Assembly: GCF_013393345.1 (NCBI RefSeq) | Contig: NZ_QJRF01000060.1 | Location: forward strand, 186,001 to 250,000 | Length of the DNA stretch: 64,000 bases | Direction of reading: 5' to 3' | Origin: Pseudomonas taiwanensis | GTDB lineage: Bacteria > Pseudomonadota > Gammaproteobacteria > Pseudomonadales > Pseudomonadaceae | Shown: piece after piece, positions 26,212 through 35,592 of the stretch | Layout: every line of letters starts with the position of its first letter | How positions within the stretch are numbered: position 1 is the stretch's first letter | The notes under the pieces: generated by a model | Told to the model about the DNA's origin: nothing | The model's database searches: none | Seen by the model: only the letters and a program-made list of their open reading frames with translations | Made by a program: the position numbers and the translations under genes

Positions 26212-28992
26212 ATGGCCATGATTCCTGCCTCTACTAAGGACCAAGGGCCGCACAACCGTGACGCCCTTGAACCGAACCAGATATATCTGATCGCATCCAG
26301 ACTGCAGCCACCGGTTGACGCTCGCAACCTTGTAGCCCGAGCGAAGCTAAGCAGCTTGGTACTATCGGGTGCGCATAAGACGCTGACGCTTGTGAGTTCG
26401 CCGGCAGGCTACGGCAAAACCTGCTTGCTAGCCGAGCTCCAGCAGGAGCTGCAAAAGTCAGGGATGCAGACTGCTTGGCTCTCGATAACCCCACTAGACC
26501 AGAGCCTGCCCGTCTTCAGTGCCTATCTCCGAGCAGCCATCGAGCTGGCATCCAATGTCGATCAAATCCATGGCCCGATTAGTCGGGTTGGCTCCAACAC
26601 ACTAAGTGAAGCCTTCAATCGAACCATGGCCCTGATTGAGGCCAGCGAAGAATCCCCGCTGTACCTCTTTCTGGATGATGTTCACCATTTGGCAGGCACC
26701 GACTCGGTGCGTCTCCTCTCCATGCTCATCGACCACACTCCGCAAGGAGTACGATTTGTACTCTCCTTTCGTGGCGAGCCATGTCTGTCAGTCGCAAGAC
26801 ACCGAATGCATGGCAAAGTGACTGACTTTACCAGCCAGGACCTACGTTTCGAAGAAAACGAAACGACCGCTTTGCTGGCGGCAGACGCAGTGACAGCAAT
26901 CACCCCCGAAGACATTCGGTCCTTGGTACAGCGCCTTGAAGGGTGGGCAGGAGGTCTGAAGCTGGCTGCGCTGCTACTTAAGCGCACTCCCGAGCTTATT
27001 CAAGACCTAAAGAACTTTAGCGGCGAACGGCGCCAATTTGCCGACTTCTTCCTTCAAGATGTCTTGGCAGATCAACCTAACGACGTTCAAGAGTTCCTTA
27101 TTTTGACGTCGATACTTTCCACCTTGAATGCTTCCACCTGTAACTTCCTGACGAAACGCACTGACGGCCAGCAAAAACTTCTTCAGTGTCTTTCCCAAGG
27201 GCTTTTTCTACTCCCATTGGATGACGAAAATCGGGACTTCCGACTACATCCATTATTCTCTGAATTCCTCTATCGCACACTACTGGAGCGATATTCAGAT
27301 CGGGTGTCAGAACTTCACATCAGCGCAAGTCGAGTTCTTGAAAACACTGGCAATTTTAACGAAGCATTTAGTCATGCGATCCAGGCGCAAGATGATCTGC
27401 GGGCCGCTGAGATAATGAACTCTCATTTGGAGGAAATTTTTGACGCCAAGGAAGAAGCCTTAGCACTGGTCAAGAAAATCCCTATGGATACTATGATGGA
27501 GTATCCAAAGATTGTCATGGCCCATGTATGGAAGCTTCTGACACTTTGGCAGTTCGAGACTTGCAAAAGGCTGCTCTCTACACTCCGACAGCGCTTGGAC
27601 GAGAAAGAGAGAAAGAATGGTATTAATGAAGAGTCTCGCGAGCTACGCCTCATTTTCCAGCATCGCGAAATGATGCTATCACTACTCTCCGACAACCTGG
27701 AAAACGTTGAAGAAAGTGCACAGTATTTAATTGATAACTATCATGACGCACACCCTCTTCTTAAAGGCAGCCTTTATAGTTCACTGATGTACGCTCGGCG
27801 GGAGCGCTTCAAGTTCGATGATATGGAGCGTCTTAACTCTCTCGCCCTCGAGTATTTCAGCAACTTTGAACGCGGGCTTACCGATATATACCACCAAGCG
27901 ATGATCGGTCCCTCCCGATTCGTAGCGGGTCAGACGCGTCGTGCTATCGATGAATTAAATGCGGCTTTACAACTGGCTGAAAAGATTGACGGGAAAGGCT
28001 CACCATTAGCCGCGCTGATTGCCATGCATCTCGCCAAAATCCACTACGAGTTGGACGATCTGGAACAATCACGCGAGCTGCTCTCCCAATACCTACCCTC
28101 TGCGAGCCAAAGGGGCTTTGTAGATCAGGCAATCGCTGGTTGGCTAACCGCCGCACGACTGGCGATGATTGATGGAAAGCCCACTAAAGCCTTTAGCCTA
28201 CTCGATGAAGCTGACGCCTTTGCTGCGAAACACCAGTTTGATCGCTTGAAGTTCTTCAGTCTTGCTGAGCGCTTGAAGCTTCTGTTGCGTCGGGGTGAGA
28301 TCGATGACGTAATTCGCCTCGGTAAGAAGCATGGCTTGCGCGGAGAGCCAGCCGCAACAGTAGCACCGCACGCAACCTCTAGGAGCCGCGACGAAGCCAG
28401 AGCCTTAGCATGGACACGTGTTGCCCAGGCAGAAGATCGAATTCCCGAGGCACTAGGCTTGGCCAAGCAGTGGCACCGCTACCTTAACGGCAGAGATGCC
28501 GTGAGGAGCTGCCTCCGTTGGGAGTTGGTGATAGCCCACTTGCTACTCCTCTCCGGAGACAAACGGGCCGCACAGCGCACACTGAGAGAGGCGTTATCAA
28601 CAGCCGAACCTGGTGGCTTTATTCGCTTGTTCCTCGATGAAGGTGCCTGGCTCGAAGGCTTGCTTAAAGAACAACTGGAGAGCACTCCTACTAGCGAGAA
28701 AACAGGAGACGCATTTGCTCTGACAGTTCTTGAACACATGGGCGGCAGCTCGAGCCAAGCGGCGAAGCTCACGGAGGCCGAGGACGTTCCAGTTATCGGC
28801 GCCTTTAATACTAGGGAAATGGAAATCCTGTTAATGGTCTCTGCCGGCATGCTGAACCGCGAGATAGGCAACAGGCTTGGTATGACCGAGGGATCGGTGA
28901 AATGGTACCTGCAGCAGATCTATGACAAGCTCGGAATCCGGCGCCGCTCTCAAGCGGTGGAACGCGCCAGGCAGTTGGGGATCATTCAGTAG
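26212..28992 (+). CDS. MalT-type LuxR-family regulator (canonical P-loop)
   Basis: A 926-residue paralogue of the protein at 18182-20914. The NTPase module has an intact P-loop SPAGYGKT (Lys69) and Walker B LFLDDVHH near residue 170. A TPR-like helical sensor fills about 380-840. The C-terminal LuxR HTH (about 865-922) has recognition helix TEGSVKWYLQQIY. In-frame TTG at 26128 would add 28 residues; ATG at 26212 or 26218 is better placed after AAGAAGAG. As the ATP-competent member, it is the likely main activator of the CTATC-box regulon. A hairpin at 29025-29059 follows the gene. A relic of a third member is at 7300-7433. Confidence 0.88.
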   Translation: MAMIPASTKDQGPHNRDALEPNQIYLIASRLQPPVDARNLVARAKLSSLVLSGAHKTLTLVSSPAGYGKTCLLAELQQELQKSGMQTAWLSITPLDQSLPVFSAYLRAAIELASNVDQIHGPISRVGSNTLSEAFNRTMALIEASEESPLYLFLDDVHHLAGTDSVRLLSMLIDHTPQGVRFVLSFRGEPCLSVARHRMHGKVTDFTSQDLRFEENETTALLAADAVTAITPEDIRSLVQRLEGWAGGLKLAALLLKRTPELIQDLKNFSGERRQFADFFLQDVLADQPNDVQEFLILTSILSTLNASTCNFLTKRTDGQQKLLQCLSQGLFLLPLDDENRDFRLHPLFSEFLYRTLLERYSDRVSELHISASRVLENTGNFNEAFSHAIQAQDDLRAAEIMNSHLEEIFDAKEEALALVKKIPMDTMMEYPKIVMAHVWKLLTLWQFETCKRLLSTLRQRLDEKERKNGINEESRELRLIFQHREMMLSLLSDNLENVEESAQYLIDNYHDAHPLLKGSLYSSLMYARRERFKFDDMERLNSLALEYFSNFERGLTDIYHQAMIGPSRFVAGQTRRAIDELNAALQLAEKIDGKGSPLAALIAMHLAKIHYELDDLEQSRELLSQYLPSASQRGFVDQAIAGWLTAARLAMIDGKPTKAFSLLDEADAFAAKHQFDRLKFFSLAERLKLLLRRGEIDDVIRLGKKHGLRGEPAATVAPHATSRSRDEARALAWTRVAQAEDRIPEALGLAKQWHRYLNGRDAVRSCLRWELVIAHLLLLSGDKRAAQRTLREALSTAEPGGFIRLFLDEGAWLEGLLKEQLESTPTSEKTGDAFALTVLEHMGGSSSQAAKLTEAEDVPVIGAFNTREMEILLMVSAGMLNREIGNRLGMTEGSVKWYLQQIYDKLGIRRRSQAVERARQLGIIQ

Positions 28993-29464
28993 ATCGAAGC
29001 CCGGCCAAGCGTCCGAACTACGAAGGCGTCAGAACGCACGAAACAGCCTCTCTGACGCCGATTAACCTATTTCCACCACCGCGGAACAGGATGCAGGTAA
29101 CCAGCGTTTTTTGAACGCGGTGCCTGGTCCAACAATCTGCACCTGCAGCTCTGCTTCACAGGCAACGCACGCCTTTTTAGAACCGCGAGGGAGAACCCTC
29201 GCCCACCTCGAGTAGCAGGTTCCTCCTTTGCCGTCGCGGAACAGATGCGAGCGAAATGTCGGCTTGTCTGCCCCCGCCAAAAAGAGCACAGCGCATGCCC
29301 TGCACTCGGCGCGAGCCAGTGCAAGGCCTTTTGTTCGGCGTCAGAATGAGCGTGATGCTCGAGGAATACGAAGATGGCCGCTTTCGCGAAAGCTCGGCGT
29401 TCGGAGATAAAAGAAGCGCGGAAATCTCCAGCAAGATAACCGCGCAAAAGGGTGAACGACTAAG
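28993..29464. other. Intergenic region between convergent genes
   Basis: Holds a hairpin GGCGTCAGA (29025-29033) / TCTGACGCC (29051-29059) after the regulator gene, without a good T run. The remaining 400 bp have overlapping open frames on both strands but no recognisable protein. Confidence 0.4.
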
Positions 29465-30631
29465 TCAGACCGCAGCGCCAACGATGATGTCGGACATGCG
29501 TTGGAATCGCTCGATGTTGACGGCCTGCGGCAGCACGCCCGCAGTGAGGCAAGAGAAGCTGATGTCGAGTTGAGGATCTATCCAGAACATCGTCGTGCCA
29601 GCCCCATAATTTCCGAAGGTCTCGCGAGACGTGAGCGTGCCAAATTGATGATGCACGAGCTTCTCGCCACGCACGCTAAAGCCTAGCCCGATGTAGGCTG
29701 GTGGCGGGTTATCCCAACCAGCGCGAAGGGCCACGCCACGGTAAAGCTCGTTGTAGAGATCGCCAGTCCAGTTTTGACGAGCGAGCTCTATCATCCGCGG
29801 TGAAAGAATACGGGCTCCATCCAACTCGCCGTTCAGCCTTAGCATCTCGGCAAAGCGCCACATATCCGATGCAGTCGAAACTGCACCAACATGGGGGGCT
29901 TCGTTCACCTCTTCCTCGAACAAGCTGTACTTCCCGGGCTGGGTACGTCCCAGGACAGCAATCGGAACCACACCGCGCATGTCCGGAACGACTTTTCGGG
30001 CACGGAGATCCGGCCGCACGCCCAGCCATGAATCGACCATGCCCAGCGGTGCAAACAAGTCTTCATGGAGAATGCTGCGGAAATCTCGACCTTTGGGGTC
30101 AGTTCGCCTCAGCATCTCGGCTATCAGTATCTGGTTGCATGCGGGGGCGTAGTCGCAGCGCAGACCTGGATCGATAACACCGTGTACGTTCTCACAGACT
30201 GCAGCCAGGAGCTCATCGAGGCGGTCCTGATACATATCGGGCTTCGGGGTCCATACCCCTGGCATACCGGTAGTGTGGGTCAGCAGGTGGAAAAGTGTGG
30301 TCTTTTCCCTGGGCGCCCCCATGAACTCGGGAATGATGTCTTTGACCTTGGTGGTCAGGGCAAATTGACCCAACTCCACAGCTCGCAGAGCGAGCACGTT
30401 GGTAAACGCCTTGGTCAGCGAGAAAATGCTGAACACCGAGCTCTTGCTCAGACTTCTGGTGTGATCAGCATCCTCAAAGCCTATGGCCTCATCCAGACCA
30501 ACCACGCCTGCACGTGATACGCGAATCACGGCACCGTGGTAGAGACCCTTCTCAACATCGGCGCGAATGACCGATTTCACCAGGTCAAGGCGCTCTTCTG
30601 ACCATTGGCTCTTTGAATTCGAGATGCTCAT
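29465..30631 (-). CDS. Serine hydrolase of the beta-lactamase / EstB (family VIII esterase) type
   Basis: A 388-residue cytoplasmic protein with a penicillin-binding-protein fold. SLTK (about residues 71-74) supplies the nucleophilic Ser and Lys, and YAPACN near residue 161 matches the YxN motif. No signal peptide, which fits a family VIII esterase rather than a beta-lactamase. Last gene of the minus-strand operon led by the P450 (34535), 33 bp after the SDR. Probably cleaves an ester in the substrate or an intermediate. ATG at 30631 is preferred over TTG at 30634 because GGAG lies 9 bp upstream. Confidence 0.85.
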   Translation of the reverse strand: MSISNSKSQWSEERLDLVKSVIRADVEKGLYHGAVIRVSRAGVVGLDEAIGFEDADHTRSLSKSSVFSIFSLTKAFTNVLALRAVELGQFALTTKVKDIIPEFMGAPREKTTLFHLLTHTTGMPGVWTPKPDMYQDRLDELLAAVCENVHGVIDPGLRCDYAPACNQILIAEMLRRTDPKGRDFRSILHEDLFAPLGMVDSWLGVRPDLRARKVVPDMRGVVPIAVLGRTQPGKYSLFEEEVNEAPHVGAVSTASDMWRFAEMLRLNGELDGARILSPRMIELARQNWTGDLYNELYRGVALRAGWDNPPPAYIGLGFSVRGEKLVHHQFGTLTSRETFGNYGAGTTMFWIDPQLDISFSCLTAGVLPQAVNIERFQRMSDIIVGAAV

Positions 30632-30664
30632 CAATATCTCCGCAGATTATGCAATGCGTACGAT

Positions 30665-31504
30665 TCAGGCCGGATTCTTCTCTTTCCAATCGAGAGCCTT
30701 TTGCACAGCCGCATCGATCAATGCATGGCGATCGGAAATAAAGCCGAATAGTTCAGGGTGCGGGAAGATGAAAAGCTCACCCTCTTTGATCGCATGAACG
30801 ACCTGCTTACCCGTGTATTCAGGCGTCAGCCATGGAATCTGGACATTGCCGAAATGCTCAGTTTCCTCAAGCATTACGTCATGGAGCTTGCCGTCATTCA
30901 GCTCATTCGGACGATTACGCGAACTCTTGCCAATATTGGTCCGCACCGGTCCAGGGCAAAGCACACTTACGCCTACATTGGAGCCTTCGAGCTCCTGGCT
31001 CAGCACCTCAGAAAGGGCATTCACACCAAACTTGGTGACGCAATAGGAACCAAGCTCCGGAGTAGTAGCAAGGCCAGACATCGACGACGTATTCACGATA
31101 TGGCCGCCGTCGGCATTGCTTTTCAGAATTGGGAGAAACGCTTGGACGCCATGAATGACGCCCCAGAGATTCACATTAATAATCCAGCGCCAATCGGAGA
31201 TGGACAAATCGGCGATCGCCCCCATGGGCCCGACACCAGCATTATTGCAAACAACATGGACTGTACCGAAGCGTTCGACCGTGGCGCGAGCCAATGCCTC
31301 GACGCTTTCGTAATTACTTACATCAGTGCGAATACCTACCGCACCGATTTCCGAGGCAGTGGCTTGAAGGGTTCCCTCTTCGATATCAGCAATGACGACC
31401 GTCATTCCCTCAGCTATGAGCTGTTCAGCGATGCCTCTGCCAATACCGGAGGCGCCACCGGTCACGACAGCAACCTTTCCTTTCAAGTTTTCAAGCTTAC
31501 TCAT
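30665..31504 (-). CDS. Short-chain dehydrogenase/reductase
   Basis: A 279-residue classical SDR with TGGASGIG near residue 15, DIEEG (NAD-type acidic residue) after beta 2, NNAG near 88, catalytic Ser near 140 and YCVTK near 153. Start ATG at 31504 follows AGAGGTG; the longer frame to 31534 lacks an RBS. Fourth gene of the P450 operon, between a DenD-like dehydrogenase and the serine hydrolase. Possibly oxidises an alcohol or cleavage product of the substrate. Confidence 0.9.
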   Translation of the reverse strand: MSKLENLKGKVAVVTGGASGIGRGIAEQLIAEGMTVVIADIEEGTLQATASEIGAVGIRTDVSNYESVEALARATVERFGTVHVVCNNAGVGPMGAIADLSISDWRWIINVNLWGVIHGVQAFLPILKSNADGGHIVNTSSMSGLATTPELGSYCVTKFGVNALSEVLSQELEGSNVGVSVLCPGPVRTNIGKSSRNRPNELNDGKLHDVMLEETEHFGNVQIPWLTPEYTGKQVVHAIKEGELFIFPHPELFGFISDRHALIDAAVQKALDWKEKNPA

Positions 31505-31537
31505 ACACACCTCTTCTTGTAATTTATTCGTCAAGTA

Positions 31538-32488
31538 TCAGCGCTTGGCCAATTGAGGATTAGTCAGAATTACGTTCCGAACAAACTCGTCAACTGAACC
31601 ATCGCCAACAAATCCCAGTTGAAGTGCACCTGGAGCTTTAAGCGGACACTGCTTAAAAAGCGCCTCAACTTGGGGGACAGACTCACAAGTGACAAGCTCA
31701 TAGACCTGAGGACCGTAGTAGTCGGCAAGTGCAGAGACAAAGTCCTTCATCTGCAGATATAGCGCAGGCAGCGTCCAGTTTCGTCTAGCGGGTAAATCAC
31801 CAGCAGCTACTTCCCCAGCATGAAGAAGATTCTCAACGCAGCGTTTCAAGGACATCACCCACGTTCCAGACTCCGGCGCCATCGGAAGGGTGAATGGGCT
31901 ACCTGCAGCCACCGAAAAGAACACGTCGCTCAAAAAGGCGGAGAGCATGGTCACGGAACCTGCGGGTCGCGCAACAATCCCCGACAGTCGCAATGCCACA
32001 CCATCAATAAAGCCCGCCCGCGTATAGTCATTGATGAGAAGCTCACCGATTAGTTTATGCGTGGCATAACTAATCCCTGGATTTGGAAGCGTCTCATCAT
32101 CGACATGTGAACCCCAAGGCGGAGAAAACACTGCAACAGAGCTTGCATAAACAACCCGCGGGCAGTTCCCTTGAAGACGTAACCGTTCAAGAAGCTCTAT
32201 CGTAGCGTCAAGATTGGTTGACTTTCCGAGCTCGAAATTATCGACCGATTGTCGACCCGCAACAGTCGCAAGATGAAAGATGCGGTCCGGCTTTCCGTCC
32301 AAGATACGAGTCAGAGTAACGCCATCGTCCAATCGACCTTCAATTTGATTGACACGTGCGTCAGATATAGCGTGATCAAAAGCAATATCTGTCAGTACGA
32401 ACGTATCATCGGGGGCCGCGCGACTTAACAGCTCCCAAGCAAGGGCGCTGCCCACAAATCCAGCCGCCCCGGTAATTAGCGTATGCAC
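31538..32488 (-). CDS. NAD-dependent epimerase/dehydratase family protein (DenD-like)
   Basis: A 316-residue extended SDR. GAAGFVG near residue 7 binds NAD, the catalytic triad is represented by SSVAVF (Ser near 120) and YATHK (Tyr and Lys near 146). The overall pattern resembles DenD D-erythronate dehydrogenase and related oxidoreductases. GTG start at 32488 after GGAGGTAGCG. Third gene of the P450 operon, so it probably acts on a non-sugar substrate here; assignment of reaction is uncertain. Confidence 0.8.
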   Translation of the reverse strand: MHTLITGAAGFVGSALAWELLSRAAPDDTFVLTDIAFDHAISDARVNQIEGRLDDGVTLTRILDGKPDRIFHLATVAGRQSVDNFELGKSTNLDATIELLERLRLQGNCPRVVYASSVAVFSPPWGSHVDDETLPNPGISYATHKLIGELLINDYTRAGFIDGVALRLSGIVARPAGSVTMLSAFLSDVFFSVAAGSPFTLPMAPESGTWVMSLKRCVENLLHAGEVAAGDLPARRNWTLPALYLQMKDFVSALADYYGPQVYELVTCESVPQVEALFKQCPLKAPGALQLGFVGDGSVDEFVRNVILTNPQLAKR

Positions 32489-32522
32489 CGCTACCTCCAG
32501 ACTTCAGATTACAATCTAGGCG

Positions 32523-33335
32523 CTACGGGATGTAGGCAATAGTACGAACTTCAATACTCTCTCGTGCAGGTGCATCGGGGCTGGTGTGCGGATCGTTGAA
32601 TGAACTATGGGCGGCCCACTGCACGGCTTCAGCATCAGAGTCGACCATCTTGAACATCAAAACTTCTTCTGGGGTCATGGCTGGATAGAAATACCAGCGT
32701 TGCTCATCGCTGTAGGAGATATTGAATCCAAACGCAGGACTAACACCCGATCGAGTTGCTAGCAGTTTGCAAAGGTGCTGGTCCTCTCGAGAAATGGTAG
32801 AACCGTCCACTACCGCCAGCGGGTTACGGTCAATAGTCTTGAGAGGCCGCCAAACGTTGATGATCATCCACCGACCGGAGAGATAACGAGCCTTGTGCTC
32901 CTCGGGCGCATAGAGTTGAGCAATTGCGTGCGCGGTAGGTATGTCATAGTCGACATGGGTGTTCATGGCTGGGGTACGGGCATTCGTCTGACCACCCTCC
33001 GTAGCACCACGGACTTGCTCACCAAAAACCTTCACATATTCAGCACCGGTTTTTTCTTTAATGAGCTCAGCAACCTCGGCAAAATACACCGAGCGGACCT
33101 GATCCACATCGAAGAAATTGGTTACCGAACTATCAATTCGCCCGAGGGTAAACGCATTCTCCTCAAGGGACGCGTTGATGTTTCTCGCGTTGTGGATCCT
33201 GACATCATGGGGAATCAACCTGATACTTGCGTTTGCCTTTACGGCATCATCCATCACAGAAAGTTTTTGTGTCGGGTCACCAAAATTCATGACCACATCA
33301 ACATGATCAATATTAACACCAGCAATATTAGCCAT
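32523..33335 (-). CDS. CmcJ/NvfI-like Fe(II)/2-oxoglutarate-type oxygenase
   Basis: A 270-residue protein with the pattern of the CmcJ/AsaB/NvfI family, known mostly from fungal and actinobacterial secondary metabolism. HVDYD near residue 138 could give the HxD iron ligands, AAHSSFND near 245 the distal His, and RESIEVR near the C-terminus the acid-binding Arg. NVWRPL and EEVLMFKMVDSD are also family-typical. ATG at 33335 has GGAGGG 9 bp upstream; TTG at 33341 is an alternative. It follows the P450 by 18 bp. A hydroxylation, desaturation or demethylation in the same pathway is likely; the reaction is not known. Confidence 0.75.
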   Translation of the reverse strand: MANIAGVNIDHVDVVMNFGDPTQKLSVMDDAVKANASIRLIPHDVRIHNARNINASLEENAFTLGRIDSSVTNFFDVDQVRSVYFAEVAELIKEKTGAEYVKVFGEQVRGATEGGQTNARTPAMNTHVDYDIPTAHAIAQLYAPEEHKARYLSGRWMIINVWRPLKTIDRNPLAVVDGSTISREDQHLCKLLATRSGVSPAFGFNISYSDEQRWYFYPAMTPEEVLMFKMVDSDAEAVQWAAHSSFNDPHTSPDAPARESIEVRTIAYIP

Positions 33336-33353
33336 TTTCAATGCCCTCCAAGT

Positions 33354-34535
33354 TTAAACAGCATGAAGCTTGAGCGGGACATTGACCCAGCCCTGAATAT
33401 TATTATTGATCAAGCGAACAGGATTACCTGCCAACTCAATTCGCTTTACTTTCTGCAGAAGAACCCTGAAGAGGCATTCAAATTCGACGCGGGCGAGTAG
33501 CTGGCCGGCGCAGCTGTGCACACCGACACCGAATCCGAGGTGGGGTCCCCGGCGCCGCACATCAAACTTTCCTGGTTGATCCCAACGGCTTTCATCCCGT
33601 CCGGCTGCTTTGAGGAAAACGCCGACCACATCGCCTTGCTTCAGCGGCATTCCTTCAAGTTCGGTATCGGACATGACCAATCGCCCCAGCATCCTAGGTG
33701 GCGGGTCAAATCGCAGCGACTCTTCGAAGGCCGCCTTCACAAGACTGGGATCCTCGCGCAGGGCATCCCATTGCTCCGGATCCTGGCTTAGGGCGTGAAG
33801 GGTGTTACCGATACCAGTCATCGTGGTGTCGAATCCGGCCCCCAGCAGGGTGAGGACAAGCAAATCGGCCTCTTCCTTGTTGATGACACCATCTTTCTCA
33901 AGCTGGTAGATCTTGCTAGCCATTCCCCCCGACGACACAGTTTCACGAGTTGCATTCTTGTCCATCCACGCGAACGCGTCCTCGGCCTCGACGATGGATT
34001 TAGTAAGAATCTCGTTGCGGGGGCCAGCACCATTGAACGCAGCAAGACCAAACTTAAGAATCTTTTCGCGCCCTTCGGATGGTAGGCCAATAATGTCCGG
34101 GAAAATTTTAAGAATATAACTAGCTGCGAGATCCTGAACGCCGTCCACGACTTGCCGTCGCAACATTTCGTCGACTATTACTTCCGCTTGGCGAGTAAAC
34201 TCCGATTCCAGTCCCTTGATTCCTTCAGGACCGAGGATTTTCATAATTGCGTCACGTGCGCGCTTATGCTCCGGCGGATCCTCAGTAACCAGGATCCGTG
34301 GGACCAGCGATTGGTCATCGACACCAAAGGGACGGCCGGTCGAAGAGAAGATCTTCCAGTTACTCAGGACTGCCTGGGCGGCCTTGTGGCTACCGACGAA
34401 GAAGCAGTCATGTTTATTAAGCCGAACAACAGGACCAATCTTACTTACATTAATCTCTTCAGAGTTACGAATCGACTCCTCAGTCCAGAGATCAATATCA
34501 GTAGACGGGATGGAATCCCTAAACAGGCCAGCCAT
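33354..34535 (-). CDS. Cytochrome P450, CYP199A-like
   Basis: A 393-residue soluble P450. The I-helix is LLGAGFDTT near residue 240, ExxR is EESLR near 278, and the heme loop FGVGVHSCAG places the thiolate ligand at Cys342. FPDIIGLPSEGREKIL and FNGAGPRNE near residues 150-175 recall CYP199A enzymes that O-demethylate 4-methoxybenzoates. First gene of a five-gene operon with a CTATC-N4-GATAG box 113 bp upstream. No ferredoxin is encoded beside it; the PDR reductase at 42715 might serve, but that is a guess. GAGGAG before ATG. Confidence 0.88.
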   Translation of the reverse strand: MAGLFRDSIPSTDIDLWTEESIRNSEEINVSKIGPVVRLNKHDCFFVGSHKAAQAVLSNWKIFSSTGRPFGVDDQSLVPRILVTEDPPEHKRARDAIMKILGPEGIKGLESEFTRQAEVIVDEMLRRQVVDGVQDLAASYILKIFPDIIGLPSEGREKILKFGLAAFNGAGPRNEILTKSIVEAEDAFAWMDKNATRETVSSGGMASKIYQLEKDGVINKEEADLLVLTLLGAGFDTTMTGIGNTLHALSQDPEQWDALREDPSLVKAAFEESLRFDPPPRMLGRLVMSDTELEGMPLKQGDVVGVFLKAAGRDESRWDQPGKFDVRRRGPHLGFGVGVHSCAGQLLARVEFECLFRVLLQKVKRIELAGNPVRLINNNIQGWVNVPLKLHAV

Positions 34536-34647
34536 AATTATCTCCTCTTATTTTTTTTGCAGATCCAGTAACTGGACCGCCTACTCAAAGACCGCGACTT
34601 AGCACTACATAGGTTCCGAAACTATCAACACCTAGAAGGACGAGCAC

Positions 34648-34661
34648 CTATCTAAGGATAG
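34648..34661. promoter_or_regulatory. CTATC-N4-GATAG box (spacer TAAG)
   Basis: Perfect inverted repeat 113 bp upstream of the P450 start (34535, minus strand), controlling the five-gene operon 34535-29465. Confidence 0.75.
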
Positions 34662-34709
34662 AGACAACCAAACCTAGAAACTAATGCCTGGATAAACTCG
34701 ACATAACAG

Positions 34710-35546
34710 CTAGGCAGTTCCATTTTCGAGATCCCCGTGATCCAGATTGGTCGTGGGCGGCACATGTAGGCAGACAATATCCGCGGACTCACACTCAAAA
34801 GCCGGAAAGCGACGTCGGACCAAGGGGTCATGACCGGGTATCAAATGATCTGGAGAGTCCGCCAGCCGAGAAATAAGCCTATAACCATCCAGCATGTCAC
34901 CCACATTAAATACGATGGGGAACGGAGAGTCTTCGAGAATATTTGAATAAAAATGACTAGCATCCGAAGCCAGCACCACCCATCCGCGCGAGGTATGAAC
35001 ACGCACTACCTGTAGGCCAGCGGTATGTCCACCAACCTTGTATACCTCGACCCCAGGAACCAACTCATAATCGCCATCATGGAACACGACCCTATTTTGG
35101 TAGACACCCCGAATAAGGTTGACCACATCTTCAACGTTGTATGAATGACGCAGTGGTCGATGCAGCATGTAACGCCCAGTTGCGAAGCTCACTTCATCAT
35201 CTTGAATATGAAATCTTGCCTTGGGCAGTAGATCAATATTCCCAGCATGGTCGTAGTGGAGATGCGTGATGATTACGTCGTGGAGCTCATCAGGATTAAC
35301 TCCAAGGTTTCTCAAGGAGTCGATAGGGCAACGCAACAACGCACGACCTCGTTTATCTGCCGCCTGTTGATTGAAGCCAGTATCGACCAGAATTGAATCT
35401 ACTTCCCCCTTGATTAACCAAACGAAGTAGTCCATTGGCATTGCATGATCGTGGTTGTGATGGCAGTCAATAAAATTCTCGTGACGACTGCGGTCCACGC
35501 GTGCGTAACGCACCGCAAAGACTTCATAAGTTGGAAGTAAACTCAA
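34710..35546 (-). CDS. MBL-fold lactonase (N-acyl homoserine lactonase family)
   Basis: A 278-residue metallo-beta-lactamase fold hydrolase with the canonical THLHYDHAG (His95, His97, Asp99, His100) and later metal-ligand His and Asp residues (VGGHTAG near 166, ASDASHFY near 190). This pattern is that of AttM/AiiA-type lactonases. Start is TTG at 35546 with GGGAGG 6 bp upstream. It is co-directional with the Rieske gene, 46 bp downstream of it. In this context, opening of a lactone in the substrate or an intermediate (for example from ring cleavage) seems likelier than quorum quenching. Confidence 0.87.
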   Translation of the reverse strand: MSLLPTYEVFAVRYARVDRSRHENFIDCHHNHDHAMPMDYFVWLIKGEVDSILVDTGFNQQAADKRGRALLRCPIDSLRNLGVNPDELHDVIITHLHYDHAGNIDLLPKARFHIQDDEVSFATGRYMLHRPLRHSYNVEDVVNLIRGVYQNRVVFHDGDYELVPGVEVYKVGGHTAGLQVVRVHTSRGWVVLASDASHFYSNILEDSPFPIVFNVGDMLDGYRLISRLADSPDHLIPGHDPLVRRRFPAFECESADIVCLHVPPTTNLDHGDLENGTA

Positions 35547-35592
35547 TTCCGGCCTCCCGCTTTTCTATACCAACTCCAGTAAAAAAGCTCTT

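Noticed and set aside
29067-29447. A 126-codon minus-strand frame between the regulator and the serine hydrolase
   Set aside because: Arg/Cys/Ala-rich, no RBS, no family resemblance, and overlapped by other equally long frames.
34710-35546. Quorum-quenching role for the lactonase
   Set aside because: The fold allows it, but no quorum-sensing genes are near and the Rieske gene shares its operon, so a catabolic lactone is the simpler reading.
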